Origin: Lepidurus packardi
Taxonomy: Eukaryota > Arthropoda > Branchiopoda > Notostraca > Triopsidae
Assembly (NCBI GenBank): GCA_023053545.1
Contig: JAKZAN010000004.1
Location: 4,898,001 to 4,962,000, forward strand
DNA length: 64,000 nucleotides
Reading direction: 5' to 3'
In this document: positions 45,130 to 58,800 of the stretch, in pieces
Layout: each line of letters starts with the position of its first letter
Position numbering within the stretch: position 1 is the stretch's first letter
Program-made: the position numbers and the translations under genes
Notes under the pieces: generated by a model
The model's database searches: none
What the model was told of the DNA's origin: nothing
The model's input: only the letters and a program-made list of their open reading frames with translations

Positions 45130-46947
45130 CTAGTCTTCGGGCTCAGCTATTTCCATCAAACAGAGCTTGGCTACTGGCCGGACATACTCCCCATGTTTTG
45201 TTTTGACAAGTGCCGTTCTGACAAGGCCATCAGGTCCGGGGTATACCTGAATCACTCGTGCGATTGGCCAGAGGCCTCTTGGACTGTTCTCATCGATCAA
45301 CAGCACGACGTCATCGGGTTGAAGGTTGCGGTTCGGCCGAACTCATTTCCTACGTTCAATGATGGACGGCACATACTCTCGCAGCCATCGGCGCCAGAAT
45401 CGCTCGGTTATCGCTTGAGAAGCTCTCCACCGTTTACGAGCGTTAAGATCTTCATCCGTCACGAGTCCAGTCGGCAGGTTAGGGTTGGCTCGGCCCAGTA
45501 AGAAGTGATTCGGCGTCAGCGGCTCCGGATCTTCGGGATTCATACTGAGATGCGTCAAGGGTCTACCATTCAGCAGTGACTCCACTTCTGCCATAACGGT
45601 TGTGAGGATTTCGTCCGTTACGGTTTGATCCAGCAATGTGTATCTAAGGGCGACTTTAGCGGAGCGTACCAGACGTTCCCAGACTCCGCCAAAGTGTGGG
45701 GACGCAGGGGGGGAAAAGTGCCAACTGATTTCTCGCTGTGCCAGCTCGTCCGCAATTCGCTTCTGGTTACAGGCTTTCAAGTTTTGCCGGAGCTCCTTCT
45801 CACCTGCACTTAGGTTAGTTCCATTATCACTAAAAACGTGCACCGGAGCGCCGCGACGGCTGACAAATCGTCTAAAAGCCAAGATAAACGAGTCAGTATC
45901 TAGTGAGTGTGCAACTTCCAGGTGGACTGCGCGCGTGACGAGGTACGTGAAGAGGCAAACGTAACGTTTGTGTACTCTTCGATGAATTACGACCGCGAAC
46001 GGTCCAAAGTAATCCACGCCAACGTTCGTGAATGGTGGGCTATACGTATCTAGTCGTTGCCGGGGTAAGGCAGCCATCAACTGGACGCACGGCTTGGCTC
46101 GATAACGGTTACAGGCGAAGCACCCGTTTACAATCTTGTTCACAGCCGCCCGACCTCCTGTCACCCAGTACTGGAGACGCAAATCGGCTAAAGTTCGCTC
46201 GGTTGACCCATGTGCTAGCCTTTCGTGTGTACGGCGGATTAGTAATGCCGTCAGCGGGCTATCAGGGCTCAGGAGTATAGGGTGCTTGACGTTGGACGGG
46301 ACGTCGGCATGTTGGATTCTTCCGCCCACCCGTATGATACTTTGCTCGTCCAGGAAGGGAGTCAGTTTCAGGAGTTTCGAATTGCGCGGGAGCGGTTCTT
46401 TCTTCTCCAGGGCAGCATAATCCAATCCCATGAGGCGCTTCTGTTCTACCGTGATGAACTTGAGAAGGGCATCGCTGCATTCAGCAACTGACAGGTGCCC
46501 CTTCTCCACGGAAAACTTGGACGGTCGCGTGTTCCTGGTAAAGCGAAGAGTTCAAGCCAGAATACGCTTCAAACTGTTTAGGTTAGACGTACCTCGCAGG
46601 ACTTCGAGTGATTCGTCTTTGTCTACCCCAACAGAGGCAATCAGCGGTGGTAGTATTTCTTGGTCAGTGTTATCGGGCTCTCTCTGGATTTGTTCAGCGG
46701 GCCACTCAGAGGGCGGCTGCTGGAGGAAAGTTGGCCCGTTGAGCCATCGGTTCGGTGTGACCAGGGAAGTTGCTTCTAGCCCTCTAGAACTGTCATTGGC
46801 GGGGTTCAGCTTCCCCGGAATATGTCTCCACTGGTCGGATTCCGTAAGCTCTAGAATTTCAGTGACCCTATTTGCGACGAAGGTTTTATACCGGCAGGTT
46901 TTTGAGCGGATGTGCAAAACGCATAAATTCAGGAAAAGCAAGTCCAT
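45130..46947 (-). pseudogene. BEL/Pao retrotransposon pol, 3' part, two nonsense codons
   Basis: One minus-strand frame encodes the end of the RNase H region (TFVANRVTEI, later WRHIPGKLNPANDSSRGLEA), a zinc-binding integrase N terminus (HERLAHGSTERTL, CFACNRYRA), the integrase core (GVDYFGPF, FSDNGTN and HFGGVWERLVRSAK with its catalytic Asp, Asp, Glu order plausible) and the BEL-type C-terminal tail (LIDENSPRGLWPIARV). TGA stops interrupt it at 46554-46552 and 45345-45343, each where the family has Trp. Reverse transcriptase, protease and gag are missing: the copy is truncated near 46.95 kb. It cannot move on its own. Confidence 0.9.
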
Positions 46948-46962
46948 TGGGCCTGTTTTGGG

Positions 46963-47012
46963 TGTGGTTTGGTCTGATTAGTACAATTTTTTTTGTGGTT
47001 TGGTCTGATTAG
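46963..47012. repeat. 19-bp direct repeat at the BEL truncation point
   Basis: TGTGGTTTGGTCTGATTAG occurs at 46963-46981 and again at 46994-47012, 31 bp apart, just where recognisable pol sequence ends. It may mark the deletion or insertion event that cut the element. Confidence 0.8.
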
Positions 47013-47842
47013 ATTGAATTTGGAGCCTTTGATTGTTGTGATTTATGTGATTTACACATTGCCAAGAAACGCTGTATGAAAAACATGCAGGAAACTTTGG
47101 TTTTTGAAGAGATATAATAAATAAAACTGTAAAAAGCCATCTGGATTTTCTGAAATGGTAATATAAAGTATCGCAGCCAAAGCAAAAAATGTTTATCCCG
47201 AAAACGTGGCGTTGCCGTTGAATAGATGGCACATCTCAAGATCACGGTATTCGAGACTTCATCAAAACTTCAAAATCTTGAATTTTGCGATCTTGAATCT
47301 TGAAGTCCGTGCTACCGCTAACTTGAGATCAGCCACCTATTGATTCAAGACCGCAGAATTCAAGAAATCGAATCTCGAGGTCTTGAATTTTGTCTTATCC
47401 CAAATGTAATCTTATTTGAATCGTACAGATCAAACTACGCCCCAATCAGGCACATGGCCTTGCTTTTCTTGATTTTGATCTGTAGTGTGCACCAGTCTTA
47501 ACCACGAAGTTGCTACGGCCATCTCCCAGTTGCTTTCCAAGGTTCATTCAAAGTTTCAAACAAGCCCATTCTCACTCTCCTTTTCCTCGCGACTTCACTA
47601 ATCTTCCAGCGAAACTTTTCGTGTTTCAAGGCTTTTGAGGCGGATCCTCCAGTTATTCTCAAAGAAGCGCCCGAAGCAAGCCAAGGCGGCAAACCAATGA
47701 CGTAGTACACAAAAGCACATCTGGTAAACAAGACGCTGTGTTTGCAGCCTTGATTTGATTTTCGTTTTGTTCTTAAGACAAACAAAATAACATTTAAGGC
47801 GTTTTTTCGTTATTCCATAGTTCTGTTCTGTTGCTTGCAATT
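47013..47842. other. Gap between BEL copy and fused; TTGAA-rich palindromic patch
   Basis: No gene. From about 47245 to 47395 CTTGAA/TTCAAG words recur on both strands, including AATTCAAGA facing TCTTGAATT around 47357-47388. The remainder should contain the promoter and leader of the fused-type gene; no TATA box stands out. Confidence 0.5.
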
Positions 47843-50800
47843 ATGGAAGATTACGAGGTGCTCGAAATGGTTGGCGAAGGCTCTTTCGGACGCGTCTACA
47901 AAGCTAGATACAAAAAATCTAGAAATATCGTGGCTCTCAAGTTTATTCCTAAAGTAAATCAACGCTTTATTTGACTAGAAAAAGTACTTTTAAGTAATAA
48001 TAAACGTTCCAGATTGGTCGGTCAGAGCGAGAATGGCGAAGTTTGCGTCAAGAATGCGAAATTCAGAAGAATCTCAGACACCCCAACATCATCAGTATGT
48101 TAGGAGCCTTTGAAACAAGCAAAGAAGTAATGTTGAAACATGCAAATCTAGCAGGTTTAAGTTGTTCTCTTACTCTTTCATAGGTAGTTGCAGTAACAGA
48201 GTTTGCTGATGGAGAATTATTAGACTTGTTAGAGAAGGACAGGACTCTGACTGAAGCAAAAGTACAGGAGATTGCTTGTCAGCTCATTTCAGCTTTGTAC
48301 TACTTGCACGCTCATCGGATCCTCCATCGCGATATCAAACCTCAAAACATCTTGCTAACAAAGAAAGGAACCGTGAAATTATGCGACTTTGGTTTCGCGA
48401 GAGCCATGGACCTCAACACTTATGTTTTAACATCTGTCAAAGGTACGCCTCTGTATATGGCCCCGGAAATTATTGAAGAAAATCCATACGACCATAATGC
48501 AGACCTATGGTTAGTATTCCAAATCAAAATTGAAAAGCTTTGAAAATCACTAAAAAAATGTAGTACAAAATAATTTAGGTCGTTGGGATGTATCTTATAT
48601 GAATTACTGATGGGTATTCCCCCCTTTTGCACCACCTCCTTGCTTCAACTCATTCGCAAAATCAGATACGATGCAATCCACTGGCCAATTGACACAAGCG
48701 CTAATTGCTTAAGTTTGATACAAGTATTTATAAAAATATTTCCCTAAAAATCTGAACGATATAATCATGAATTAAACTGATATTGCTCGTCTTAGGGCTT
48801 ACTCGAAAAAGATAGTCGCAAACGACTAACCTGGCCAGCCCTACTAGAGCATCCATTTGTTGCAGGCAACGTCCTCGTATTGCCTCAGACTGGTAAACTC
48901 ATCAATTATGGGGTCGGGAAAATTTATTTGATTATAATTTTTTTTTAATCCCTTATCTCAGACCAGTCCATGTCCATGCCAGCGTTAACCAGAATGCTAA
49001 CAGCTTCAGAAGAGCTAGCTAAAGAATTACAACGCCAAGAGATAGCTCAAAGACTGCTCACGCAACCCAGGTAAAGCCTCTTTCTGTCACAACAATAACA
49101 AAATGCATGTAAGAAGAGTGTTTTCATTATAGTATGACTAGAAGAAAACACTACCTTGCTTATGCTAACCGAGCTCGTTCACACCAGATTATGTAACTGC
49201 CTTCTACGGCGTAATATTTTTTAAAGTTAAAAGTACATTCTTGAAGATCCCGTATAACTTAACTCGGCATATTTGCTTAGCATGCTAAGTTGGAATAAAA
49301 TTCGGAACGAAGATATCCCGAGATTTTTACATACATGTTCTCTTTGCTTTGCGAAATGCAGTATGAAAGGCCTTTTAGTCAACTTATATGCAGGTGCACA
49401 TGAATTTCCACGGATTAACATCTTAATCTGCATATTGCGAATTTGCTGTGAAATGCAAATTAGCATATCCATATCTTGGTCCTGTAATTAACCAAAAAGG
49501 AATCATAGGAAAATCAAGGTAATGAAAACAATACGTGTTTCATTCTAGGTTGTTTGCTAGAGCGGCGCAGAAGCTCGAAGAGTATGAACGACGTCGCAAC
49601 AGTGCTCCTACCCAAACCGCGCCAAGATACCACGGCCAGGTCCAAAAACTAAATGCGGACACGCCTACGGCTTGGCCGTTGCAATATCCCACGGCTATAA
49701 GTTTACAAGGCCCGTTGCCGTTCGCCAAAACCACGTATGACAATCTGTTACCCGCTCCTGTCCTTACCTCAGCCCACACGGAAATTTCGACCAAAGAATT
49801 GGACATGACAGTCACAGGTGTGGACGTCAGCCAGCTCCAGTTAAACCCGAGCGATACTGTTGCAGTCCCCCCTGATGACACCGAAGCCATGCGAAGTCCT
49901 TTTCCCCTGCACAGTCTCACGTCAGATTCTCGCCCCCTCGAGAACGACGAATGGCTCGAATTCCTTAATTCAACGTTAGAAGATGCGTTGGATAGCTCTC
50001 CCAGCATGCTAGAACAGCGCAATTTGATGGCTGTCTTAGTCAGTCCGTTAAGAAATCCTCAAGCTGCACCAGCCGTGTTGGAACGCATCGCGGTTTTGTT
50101 GTCGGTACCTTTTGCGAACGCTGACTCCAGTTCCGATGAAACGTTAGAACCGATCTACCAGGTTTACCTGGACAACAAGGTGGTACCAAATTTGCTGTAT
50201 GCGAGCAAGCTTTTAGCGCGACGGCGCGGAGAAAGTGGGGGCGACATGGAGCCAATAACAGAAAGTAAACAGTCGTCAGAAAGTGGCGACATGGCTGACC
50301 ACAATGGCGGCCCCACCTTGCCAGAATTAACAGCCGACGAGTTACAAGCCCTTGATATGTTGTTGGCGCTGTTGACCCGGTTAGTGCACTCACAAAGAGC
50401 CGACTTTCTGCTCCAGTTCTGTGACGCCCTTTGCGTGCTGGGAGCGGGACCTTTACTGTCGCGATTGTTAGCGCAAGATCGCAGGAAAGTTCGGCTGGTC
50501 ATGGATATCCTAGCCTTGCTCGCCCACGTGCTCCGATCTTGTCCTGATAACGGAGCTGTTGTCCAAGAAGTCCTACTTTCCGAAGGTAATCTCGCAGTTT
50601 GTTTGGTTCCAAACTTTCCCAGGCTCTCACATAATAATGTTGTTTTAAGATGAGATATTGCACAGGTAAAAGCAATTGCGAAAGGGAGAAACATAATTTA
50701 TTCCGCATGTGCAACAAACATCTACTTCAGTATCAGTAACTCCGTAGCATTAGGTTTTAAAACATTGTTTTCGTCGCTTATTTAATGGCAAAAAGAAGCT

Positions 50801-52788
50801 TGAAAACGGTGCCAACACTAATTTTTAGGATACTTGAATTACTTAGGAGTATACTTCGAAGGTTACTTTCTTGAAGTGCCTTCTCATCAACAGTGAAAAA
50901 TGCACGAGTGATAGTTTTCAGTGTTGCGAACCATGGTGATTTCTTGCCAGTTTTTGCGACTTGAGAACACGATTTGGCGGCCGTTTTAAGACATTTGGCG
51001 ACATAATGTTCATTTATTTTCGAAAATGTGTGCTTCGTGGGAGAGAAAAATAGCCTTAGGCGTCTGTTTGCTGTTTTCCTTTACGTTCTCTTTTCTAGCT
51101 TCATATATTCTCCGGATTATAGACAAAATGAGGTCTTGAGAGGTCAACTTCCAGGCTAAGGTCAATTAATAATGCTACAGGCATGCCTTTCTTTCGCCAA
51201 ATCATTGCTATACAATGATAAAATGAAGACACAGATCAGATACAGATACGGTGATACAGATAGAAATAAAGTGAGGTACATTGATTCACTTTAGCCAGTC
51301 GAATTAAAAAAATCTTACGTAAGGAAGTATTCTTGAAGGCCTGTCGGAGGTCAGAGACCACTATTAAGGTGATCAAGGAAAGCACGGCAAAATTAAATCC
51401 CACATTCGTAACGCAAATGCAGTTTCAAGGAATTTTAAAGATGTTTCAGCATATGATATTTGAATAAAAATCAGCAACTTTGGAGATTCGTTATCTGTGC
51501 TTTTTGGCGACGTAAAATGTAAATTCAGCAAATAGGGAACTGCCACTATGATTCTAATGAGTTATGGAACGCGGTTGCTACTAGTCCGGGGCCCTACAAT
51601 CGCCTCTGATTTCGCTAAGTGAGTCGATTTGGTTCCAGAAAATTTGAATCTCGCCCACTACCTTCGATTAGCTCGTGGAATAAGTGTCTAGATCGAATCA
51701 TATGATCAATTATGCAATATATAATTCTTATTTTTTAACGTAACTCTAGACATAGTTCCAATTTTATTTTATATAAAATTAGAGTACTCCAATTTAACAA
51801 GGACAAATTGAAGGTGTCAAATAGGGTAGATAACAAGAAGATTGTCACATTTTAGGGCCTTGAACCCAGCCATGGTGCAATATTTTTGACTAAGTTAAGG
51901 ACTTAGCTTGTAAACTGACAGAACATTTATTTTTTGAATCCAGGTGGGAGCAAACGAGTAGATCTAATGCGACTGTTAAATCATCGCCAAGCTGGCGTCC
52001 GCGCAAGATGTTGCACATTGCTAGGTTACATGGCTCGACGAGGAAGTCCTCCTCTGCGTCAGATGTTTCGCCAAGACGAATATTTAAAGAAATTGCAGGA
52101 CCTCCAGAGTGATACGGATGCGCACGTTCAAAAGGTAAGAGGCAAAGCATATTATTCTGTTCTTACTTCGTTCTGGACCGCTATGCCGAGGATTTGCATG
52201 CCTAAATATGCTAATAACCGAGTAAAAGAACGAGATTTCTTGGGACTACAAGGTCCGCCATTCATGGAGCTTATGGCTAATTCGTGGTTGTAGGCAAAAC
52301 TCAAATCGTACTCGACGTAAATAATAACATTTTGATTAAGATTTTGCCTTGTAACCTTGAGTAGTCCTGGAGGAGAGGGAGATGGTGGAAGATGGATGGA
52401 ATCTCGCTCAGTACATTCAGTCCTACTCAATATCCCCAATTTTCCAAGTACATATATACACAAATCTCTTCCCATTTTGCCTCGACGGAATAGTCAAATC
52501 TCGGTAACGAATTTCATTTGGTTATCACAAGACGAATGACTCGGGAATTTTTGAGACGTACCCAAACCAGTATCAACTATTTAACAGTTTTCTTTTTTCT
52601 TTTGTTTTCCTTTCTCAACTAGAGTGCTGTCTTTGCTTCCCACTTCGTCAGCCGCTGCCTCAGTCTTACGGGATGAAGATGTTATGACAATGATTTGCAG
52701 CCGATCCTTGAAACTTGCGATAAGCGAAATGGCTTACGATCGTTACGACGGATCGAATCTTCAACCAGAAGTTGCTAAGAGCTTATAA
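47843..52788 (+). CDS. fu: Fused / STK36-type serine-threonine kinase
   Basis: Fused is a cytoplasmic kinase of Hedgehog signalling (with Cos2 and Sufu) and, in vertebrates, of motile cilia. Exons: 47843-47953, 48013-48126, 48184-48509, 48579-48723, 48796-48892, 48962-49070, 49549-50585, 51944-52134, possibly a 23-nt exon 52294-52316, and 52623-52788; phases match and the sum is 772 residues, near Drosophila Fused (805). The kinase fills about residues 4-256: [10 protein letters not shown] loop, Lys33 in [13 protein letters not shown] with Asp125, DFG at 143, GTPLYMAPE with Glu170, and [12 protein letters not shown] at the end. The catalytic set is intact. [20 protein letters not shown] follows, then a long exon with helical repeats of ARM type continuing in exon 8 ([20 protein letters not shown]). 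Exons 1-8 are secure. The microexon and last exon are inferred from phase alone; the last exon could belong to another gene. Intron 7 is 1358 bp and holds a GATACAG-type repeat near 51226. Confidence 0.88.
51226..51271. repeat. GATACA-type short repeat in fused intron 7
   Basis: The words CAGAT and GATACAGATA recur several times in about 45 bp. It is a degenerate simple repeat inside the largest intron of the gene, which otherwise shows nothing recognisable. Confidence 0.6.
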
Positions 52789-52795
52789 AAAGCGG

Positions 52796-52801
52796 AATAA
52801 A
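52796..52801 (+). terminator. Poly(A) signal after the last fused exon
   Basis: AATAAA begins 8 nt after the stop codon TAA at 52786-52788. A very short 3' UTR would follow. It supports 52623-52788 being a true terminal exon of some gene. Confidence 0.5.
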
Positions 52802-55800
52802 TGAACTTCCCACAAAAGAAACACAGCAGTGAAAATGAACAGTTAAAGAAGGTTTGGGTGGAGACCCATCACCACACAACACCTTCTTTTCAAAAGAAAA
52901 AGAAGTCAAAAAGGCCACTAGGGTCTTGGCAAACGTGTGTGAACAGTAAGAAATTAGGAAGGAGTGGCCGGAAAGTAAAGACTTGGACGTGCTAGAACAT
53001 TTCAGACAGGCGTTTGAGGGTATGCGAAAGGGGAAGATGCATCTAATAATTCCTTCGAAATTGTTGCATTAAAAAGCCTCAACAGTCCAGTCCACTTCCT
53101 CCCCTTCACCGAGCATAAAAAGCTTCGAGAACCTACATCCATGGCATGCAAGAAGCTATGATGACCACCTAAACAGCCTTTTTGGCTCAGAAGAACGTGA
53201 TTGTTTTCAAGTATCAGCCGCACCTTGGAAACGCGCGAGGAACGGTCTCTCTCTCTCTTTCTCGAATGTGTCTTCTATATAGTCCTAAATGAATTAAAAA
53301 ATAGCGTGGCAAAGGGTATGGTATAGTAAATGCTAATAGGAAATCTTGGCATTCACAACAAAGAAAGGGATAGGAAGATGAGAGTACTGTAATGCCTAGA
53401 AGGTTCAGAAGGGGCTCTAACGTATTCTGTAAATAAAAAAAAATAAAAAAAACTCATTGGCGTATCCAATCAAAGTTAGAGTATGTGCCCTGACTGTATC
53501 TAAGTGATGCCGCTGCAAACTTGCTTCGCCGGTCTATGGAAATGCGCAGCATCTTGTATCCCAGTGAAAAACGGCGGGGCGTCCCACGCACGTCAGGACA
53601 TCCTGGGATTTATTACATGAAGCCGAGAGCTCAGGTGTCTTTCTCGAGACATTGGAACATCAGGCTTCCATGGGCACCCCCGTAAAGATAAAAACCTTCC
53701 CCGTCCATGAATGAACCGCGTGAATGAGTGGTGGAAACCTGGTACGGAAAAAAAACAACTTTCCCAATTGAAAATTGTTCTTAGCAGCAACTAGCCTATC
53801 CTATAACTGAATGAATGAATACTACTATACTACTCGAGCACCTGAGAAATTTCCATGGGAAACTGAACCAAACTGCGTTGGTTATACGAGAGTCAGTTGT
53901 TAACTATTGTAAAACATGATCTTTGTCAATACAATTTATTTATTTATTTTTCACCAAGAGGCGCCTTTTGAAACTGTTTGACAGCAATCGTTGTGATTGT
54001 TAAGATACAGAAAACAGCTGCCAATTAACTGAAAAAAGAGAGAAAGACAATGCTATACTGTACTGTTTCTTTTTTCTCTTCATGCGAAATTATGCATCAA
54101 CCCTCCTCAGCGAGGGACTTCCGGTGCCTTGGCACTTTTAGCGGGCATCATTTCGTGTTTATCGCTTATGCAAATGAACTTGAGTGAAAGAGGATAGTGC
54201 ACCAGCATAATATGGACCATTGCCACGAGATATGGCGTGTACAGGCACGCGGCCAGGTAACATTAGGCCTCTCCTTAAGTTCAGCTTTTTACGTTTGTAT
54301 CTTGAAATTTGAATTTAACGCTTCTAAAACAATTCCAACATTTTACGGGGACGGAGCGTAGGGATCCTAACAATTCCCGAGAGCAGTCCTGTATAACAAC
54401 CTTCAATTCTATACACGCCACCTAATTTTTAAATAGGACTTCTTAACCAGCTTCCGTAGACACCATCGCCAATACTAATGCAAAACACGCAGCTCGTTGG
54501 CATTTGACAAATTAAAGAAGGATAAAGGGGGATATACAACTGTTCAATTGTTGCTTCCGAGGTCGTCCAAGGGAAACTATGGTAGTGTGCGGATACAGTC
54601 AACATCCTCAATCTTAATTCCTGACTAAATTTGGAAACTGAGTGAAGGCCATCCAGACGTTCTATGCATCAATTCACGACAGAATCCCCTAATTCTGTTC
54701 AAAGCATTGGGTTTGGCCGGGCCATGTTGAAAAACTCGGGTAATAAGAGGCTTGCTGCGGTTCCACTTGAAGTTTCCAAACATTTACATCACATTTCCAG
54801 GAATTTTCTTGATTTGGGGGCTTTTGTACCGTAAAATGACCCAAAACGGGACCGGGATTGCCCCATATGCTCTCGCAACTGTTTACGTACCTGATGTCAA
54901 ATTTCATGGTCAGGTTTTCCTTTTAACACCAGAAGGTAAGAGAGAGACCTCACAACGGCTGCAAACATATAAACCCAGAAGACCCCGGTAGCTATAGCGC
55001 CCGCGAAATAAGAACAAAAAAAAGAACAGTGAGCAACTATGAGCTCGACATGGTGCATGCAAATCAGGGCTACCGGAAATGCACTTCCAATTCAGTCAGC
55101 CTTTTCTTGACTTGCTGACGAAACCTTCACCGCCAAGTCCGCCAGTCTGCCACCCAAGCTATAACAACATGCAATGCAAGCGGAACTAGAACAAAATAAA
55201 AGTCCGGAAATTCCCGTACAAAATCCTCGTACTGCAATGTCCTAAAGGTGTTTAATAAGAGCGGCGGCTTCTGTGGTTCGGCCACACGTCACCTGTTAAT
55301 CACACATCTTTCCCCATCAACGCACGGCATCATCAATATTCTTGGAAAACACCACTAATAAATGCAGAAGTATTACGCAGAAGACGGAAAAAGGAAAGTA
55401 ACGAGGTTTTACACAGCAGGGAAGCGTGAAATCCATAAAATGAAAAGAGGTTAATGAAAGCGAAAGGTTGTGGCTTCTATTCCGATGTCTTCATACGGCA
55501 CAAGGTGAGAATAAGGTTCCGGAGATGGAATCTCGATCAAGGTAAAAGATAAATCGGCGTTGGCATCAAGGTGTGAGTAGAACCTACCTACGCACAAAAA
55601 TATCCGTAGCCCCTGGCGGCTAACACAAACTAAGATATTAAAAAAAGTATGAGTAACAGAAAAGAAAGACATTTTCAGCTACCGACACGCGATTTCAGCG
55701 CCAGCTTTGCATCTATCACTCTGTGCTTTCATCTCCATTTTCATTTGCTTATAATTTGCAACCACACCTTCTATTGTTAAACCTTCCGTCAGCTGCTTAT

Positions 55801-58800
55801 AAAGTAAACTTTTAACATGCACCGTATGGTACTACACAGTGCATAAAAGTGGCACGAAATGACCAAAAGAAAAGCTTTTTAAAGAATAACTTTTTTAGGG
55901 TTATTTTCCCCTTTTTTAGATAAAGGACAACCGCTACGACCGTGTTTTGCTTGAAAATCTGAAAACCTCGTTAGTCTTCGCTTCTTGCATAAACAATGTC
56001 CCCCGGTTTTGCCGATCCAATAAGTGAAAACCTTCACCTGTCAGGAGTTATAAACGCGGACTACCCAAAAACAGCAGCAGCAAAGCAGTGTCTCCTGAAA
56101 CAGGAAGGAAGGAAAAGAGGAAAGGATTTTGTGTTCTTCTTCGGGGGATACTCAAGCCATACAGCGCTATCCGCTATGCGTCTGCATATATACAAGACCT
56201 GATCCACAGCTTCCCCTCCGATTTCCATATAATCAAGGCAAAAACGCGACCCAGACAGCTAAATTATAAATTCTGAGCCGCACGCGACCACCAAGGATGT
56301 CGCAGTTTTTTGATACCGTACAGTACATCCGTAAAAAAAAAAGTAATCAGAAAAACCTGTAAGACAACACAATACCTGATTACCTTTCGGTCCGAGTAAA
56401 CGTTCGAGGTTTCTCATGAATTTTGGGGACTCCTACCCCCCTACCCCCCATGTCCCGTCCCAGCAAAAGCTCAACTTTCTAAATATATCCCCACTTTGTC
56501 AAAGAGGTGCCCAATAGCCTTTAGACGTATAAAAATGGAAGTGGCTTGTTGGAAGGTGATTTAAAAGTCTAGTTGATTAGATGTTTTTTTTTATTTATTT
56601 TAAAAAGGAGAAGGTGTTTAATATACACGTGTTTCAAACTTGAGTTTTCGAACCTGCACATCAAACATCACCTTCACTCGGTCAAGGCAAAACATGGCAC
56701 GCATAAAGCATCTGTGCAGCTAACAGCAACAACCCATTTTGGGAATGTCTTGATCTCTTCTCCCCTTGGTCCAAAAATCATTTACATAACTAACCAAGCA
56801 ATTGACCTGGACCTGCAGTTGTATTATACACACCCTGAACCCAAAGATTTTATACGGGAAAATGCAGGATATCCACCTCCTTGACAATACCATGGATTTT
56901 TTTTTTCGCTTTCTTGTTTTCCCCTTTTTTTATATGAAGATTTTATGCATCTTTCTGGGCATGTTCTTCTTTAGACAAGTTTCCTACACTTGACCTTAGT
57001 CAATGTCTCTGAATACGTGCCAGTTCTGTGTTCACGGGTATTCCATAAAAAAAGGAAAAAAGATCCAGTCGATACGAGAAATTGCAGGATCGTTTCTCGA
57101 ACCTGTTCACTTTTAACGAAAGTCTCAAGAGGGGCCTCTCGTCAGTTTATTTTTCGTTTTGCAGTACAGAAATATGACAGAATAACCCGCAAGCACGTGG
57201 GTTGTATCAAGCTAAGAGCTAACAAAAGGAAGCGAAAGAGATCATGTTTCTCTAAGAAACCGCCAGTCTGCGGAACAAGAAATTCTTTTTTGGCGCTCAA
57301 CTTTCTGTACCGTTAAGGGTCCATTATGGAAACATTATCGACCAGATATCTTATGACATATTTAGGAGATTTTTTTTAATAATAAGAAAGGTTGGGGTAC
57401 GTGAGAGGAAGAAAGGAGTACCATGGTTGATTTTCTACATCGTATAAAGCCAAGATCACGTTACCGTGGGTCATGCGAGGTAGCATGACTGATATTACTC
57501 TTTGGTTATTGATTCTCGCCTGATCTCCAATATAAGATGACCTTTCACGGAATCCTTAAGACAAAAGTCAACTCATTCAATATTGAAAAGGCAAAACTCG
57601 TCCCAAATAGTAACCGAAACTCCGCACCGACATCACGAATGTGGGTGGGTAGGTCCCTTTTACATGCAAATATCAGCTGTTCAAATCTTGAAGCTCGAAT
57701 TAAGCCAAGCAAAACCTAATTACATAATGAAGCCCTCACCACCTCTAACTGGGACTCTGACATTTTACCCTAATGAACTATGAATCTCCCTAATTGCCAA
57801 GTCTTTGGGGGTTTCCTAAGATGAAAGCCCAAGTTCACCCAAATTTATCCCTTTTGGCACTCCCACGTTTACCACCTACATCCATGCTATCAATATCACA
57901 AGGCACAAAGTTGAAACCAAGATCAAGTACGTACACGCTATATAACACACAAGAACTATTTATGCTCGTGGCTTCCTCACACAGCAACCTGTAAAAGCCT
58001 CATAAAACGTGCGAAACGACTTGAGGACCCCCCTTTGTCATTACCGCGACTATTGAAATCAAACCATCTCTACAATAGCTTTTTTATCTTTCTTCTTAAT
58101 CAGCTGGCTTTCAGTTCTCAAAAAGACAAAATTTCGTTTCGTTTGTTAAGTGTCCTAATGACCTTGTTCAATGACATAAAAACATGGAACGGGGGAGGGG
58201 AACTCTACAAACCCGTCACGGGTTCACACAATAATAACAAAATCATAACTCGAAAAAGGTGCAGAATCCTCTTACTGAAATCTTGTCAAGGGAGATGCTG
58301 TGTCATGTTTCCCCTCAAACAAATATAAGAATCACTAACAAAACGCTGCGCGAGCCAAAAAGCCCCTTTCTTTCTTTCAATAAAACTTAAGCCCAGATTT
58401 ACAGTTTCGTTTTCTGTATTTTTTGGCCGAAAACTCAGACGAAACATTTTCGTTTTGCCTTCTACCCCTCCACCGAGTCTTCCGACACCTTTCTAAAAAT
58501 AAGCATTCGGAGAAGCTGCGACTTTTGCCAGCTGACCCTATCCCCCCCCCCTTCCCTTACATGTGTGGCCCTATATTAAAACGCGTCTTGTGTTGAAACT
58601 CCCTGACAAATGGTTCAGAGATATACCTTTTCTCTTCGCAGCACCTGGAAACGACTCTTTCTGAAAAATATCTATTTCCAGAACTCAGTAAGCGAAAATC
58701 AAACGTTTTTCTTTAAATTTATCAATTCGCCGAAGCAAATAAACAACTATTGCCGCAACCTTTATTTCTTCTTATTTCAGAGGATATACACGATATTACA

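Noticed and set aside
54108-54256. Minus-strand 50-codon frame with a membrane-like start and a basic, proline-containing tail
   Set aside because: No acceptor AG near its beginning, no clear start codon context, and the length is within chance.
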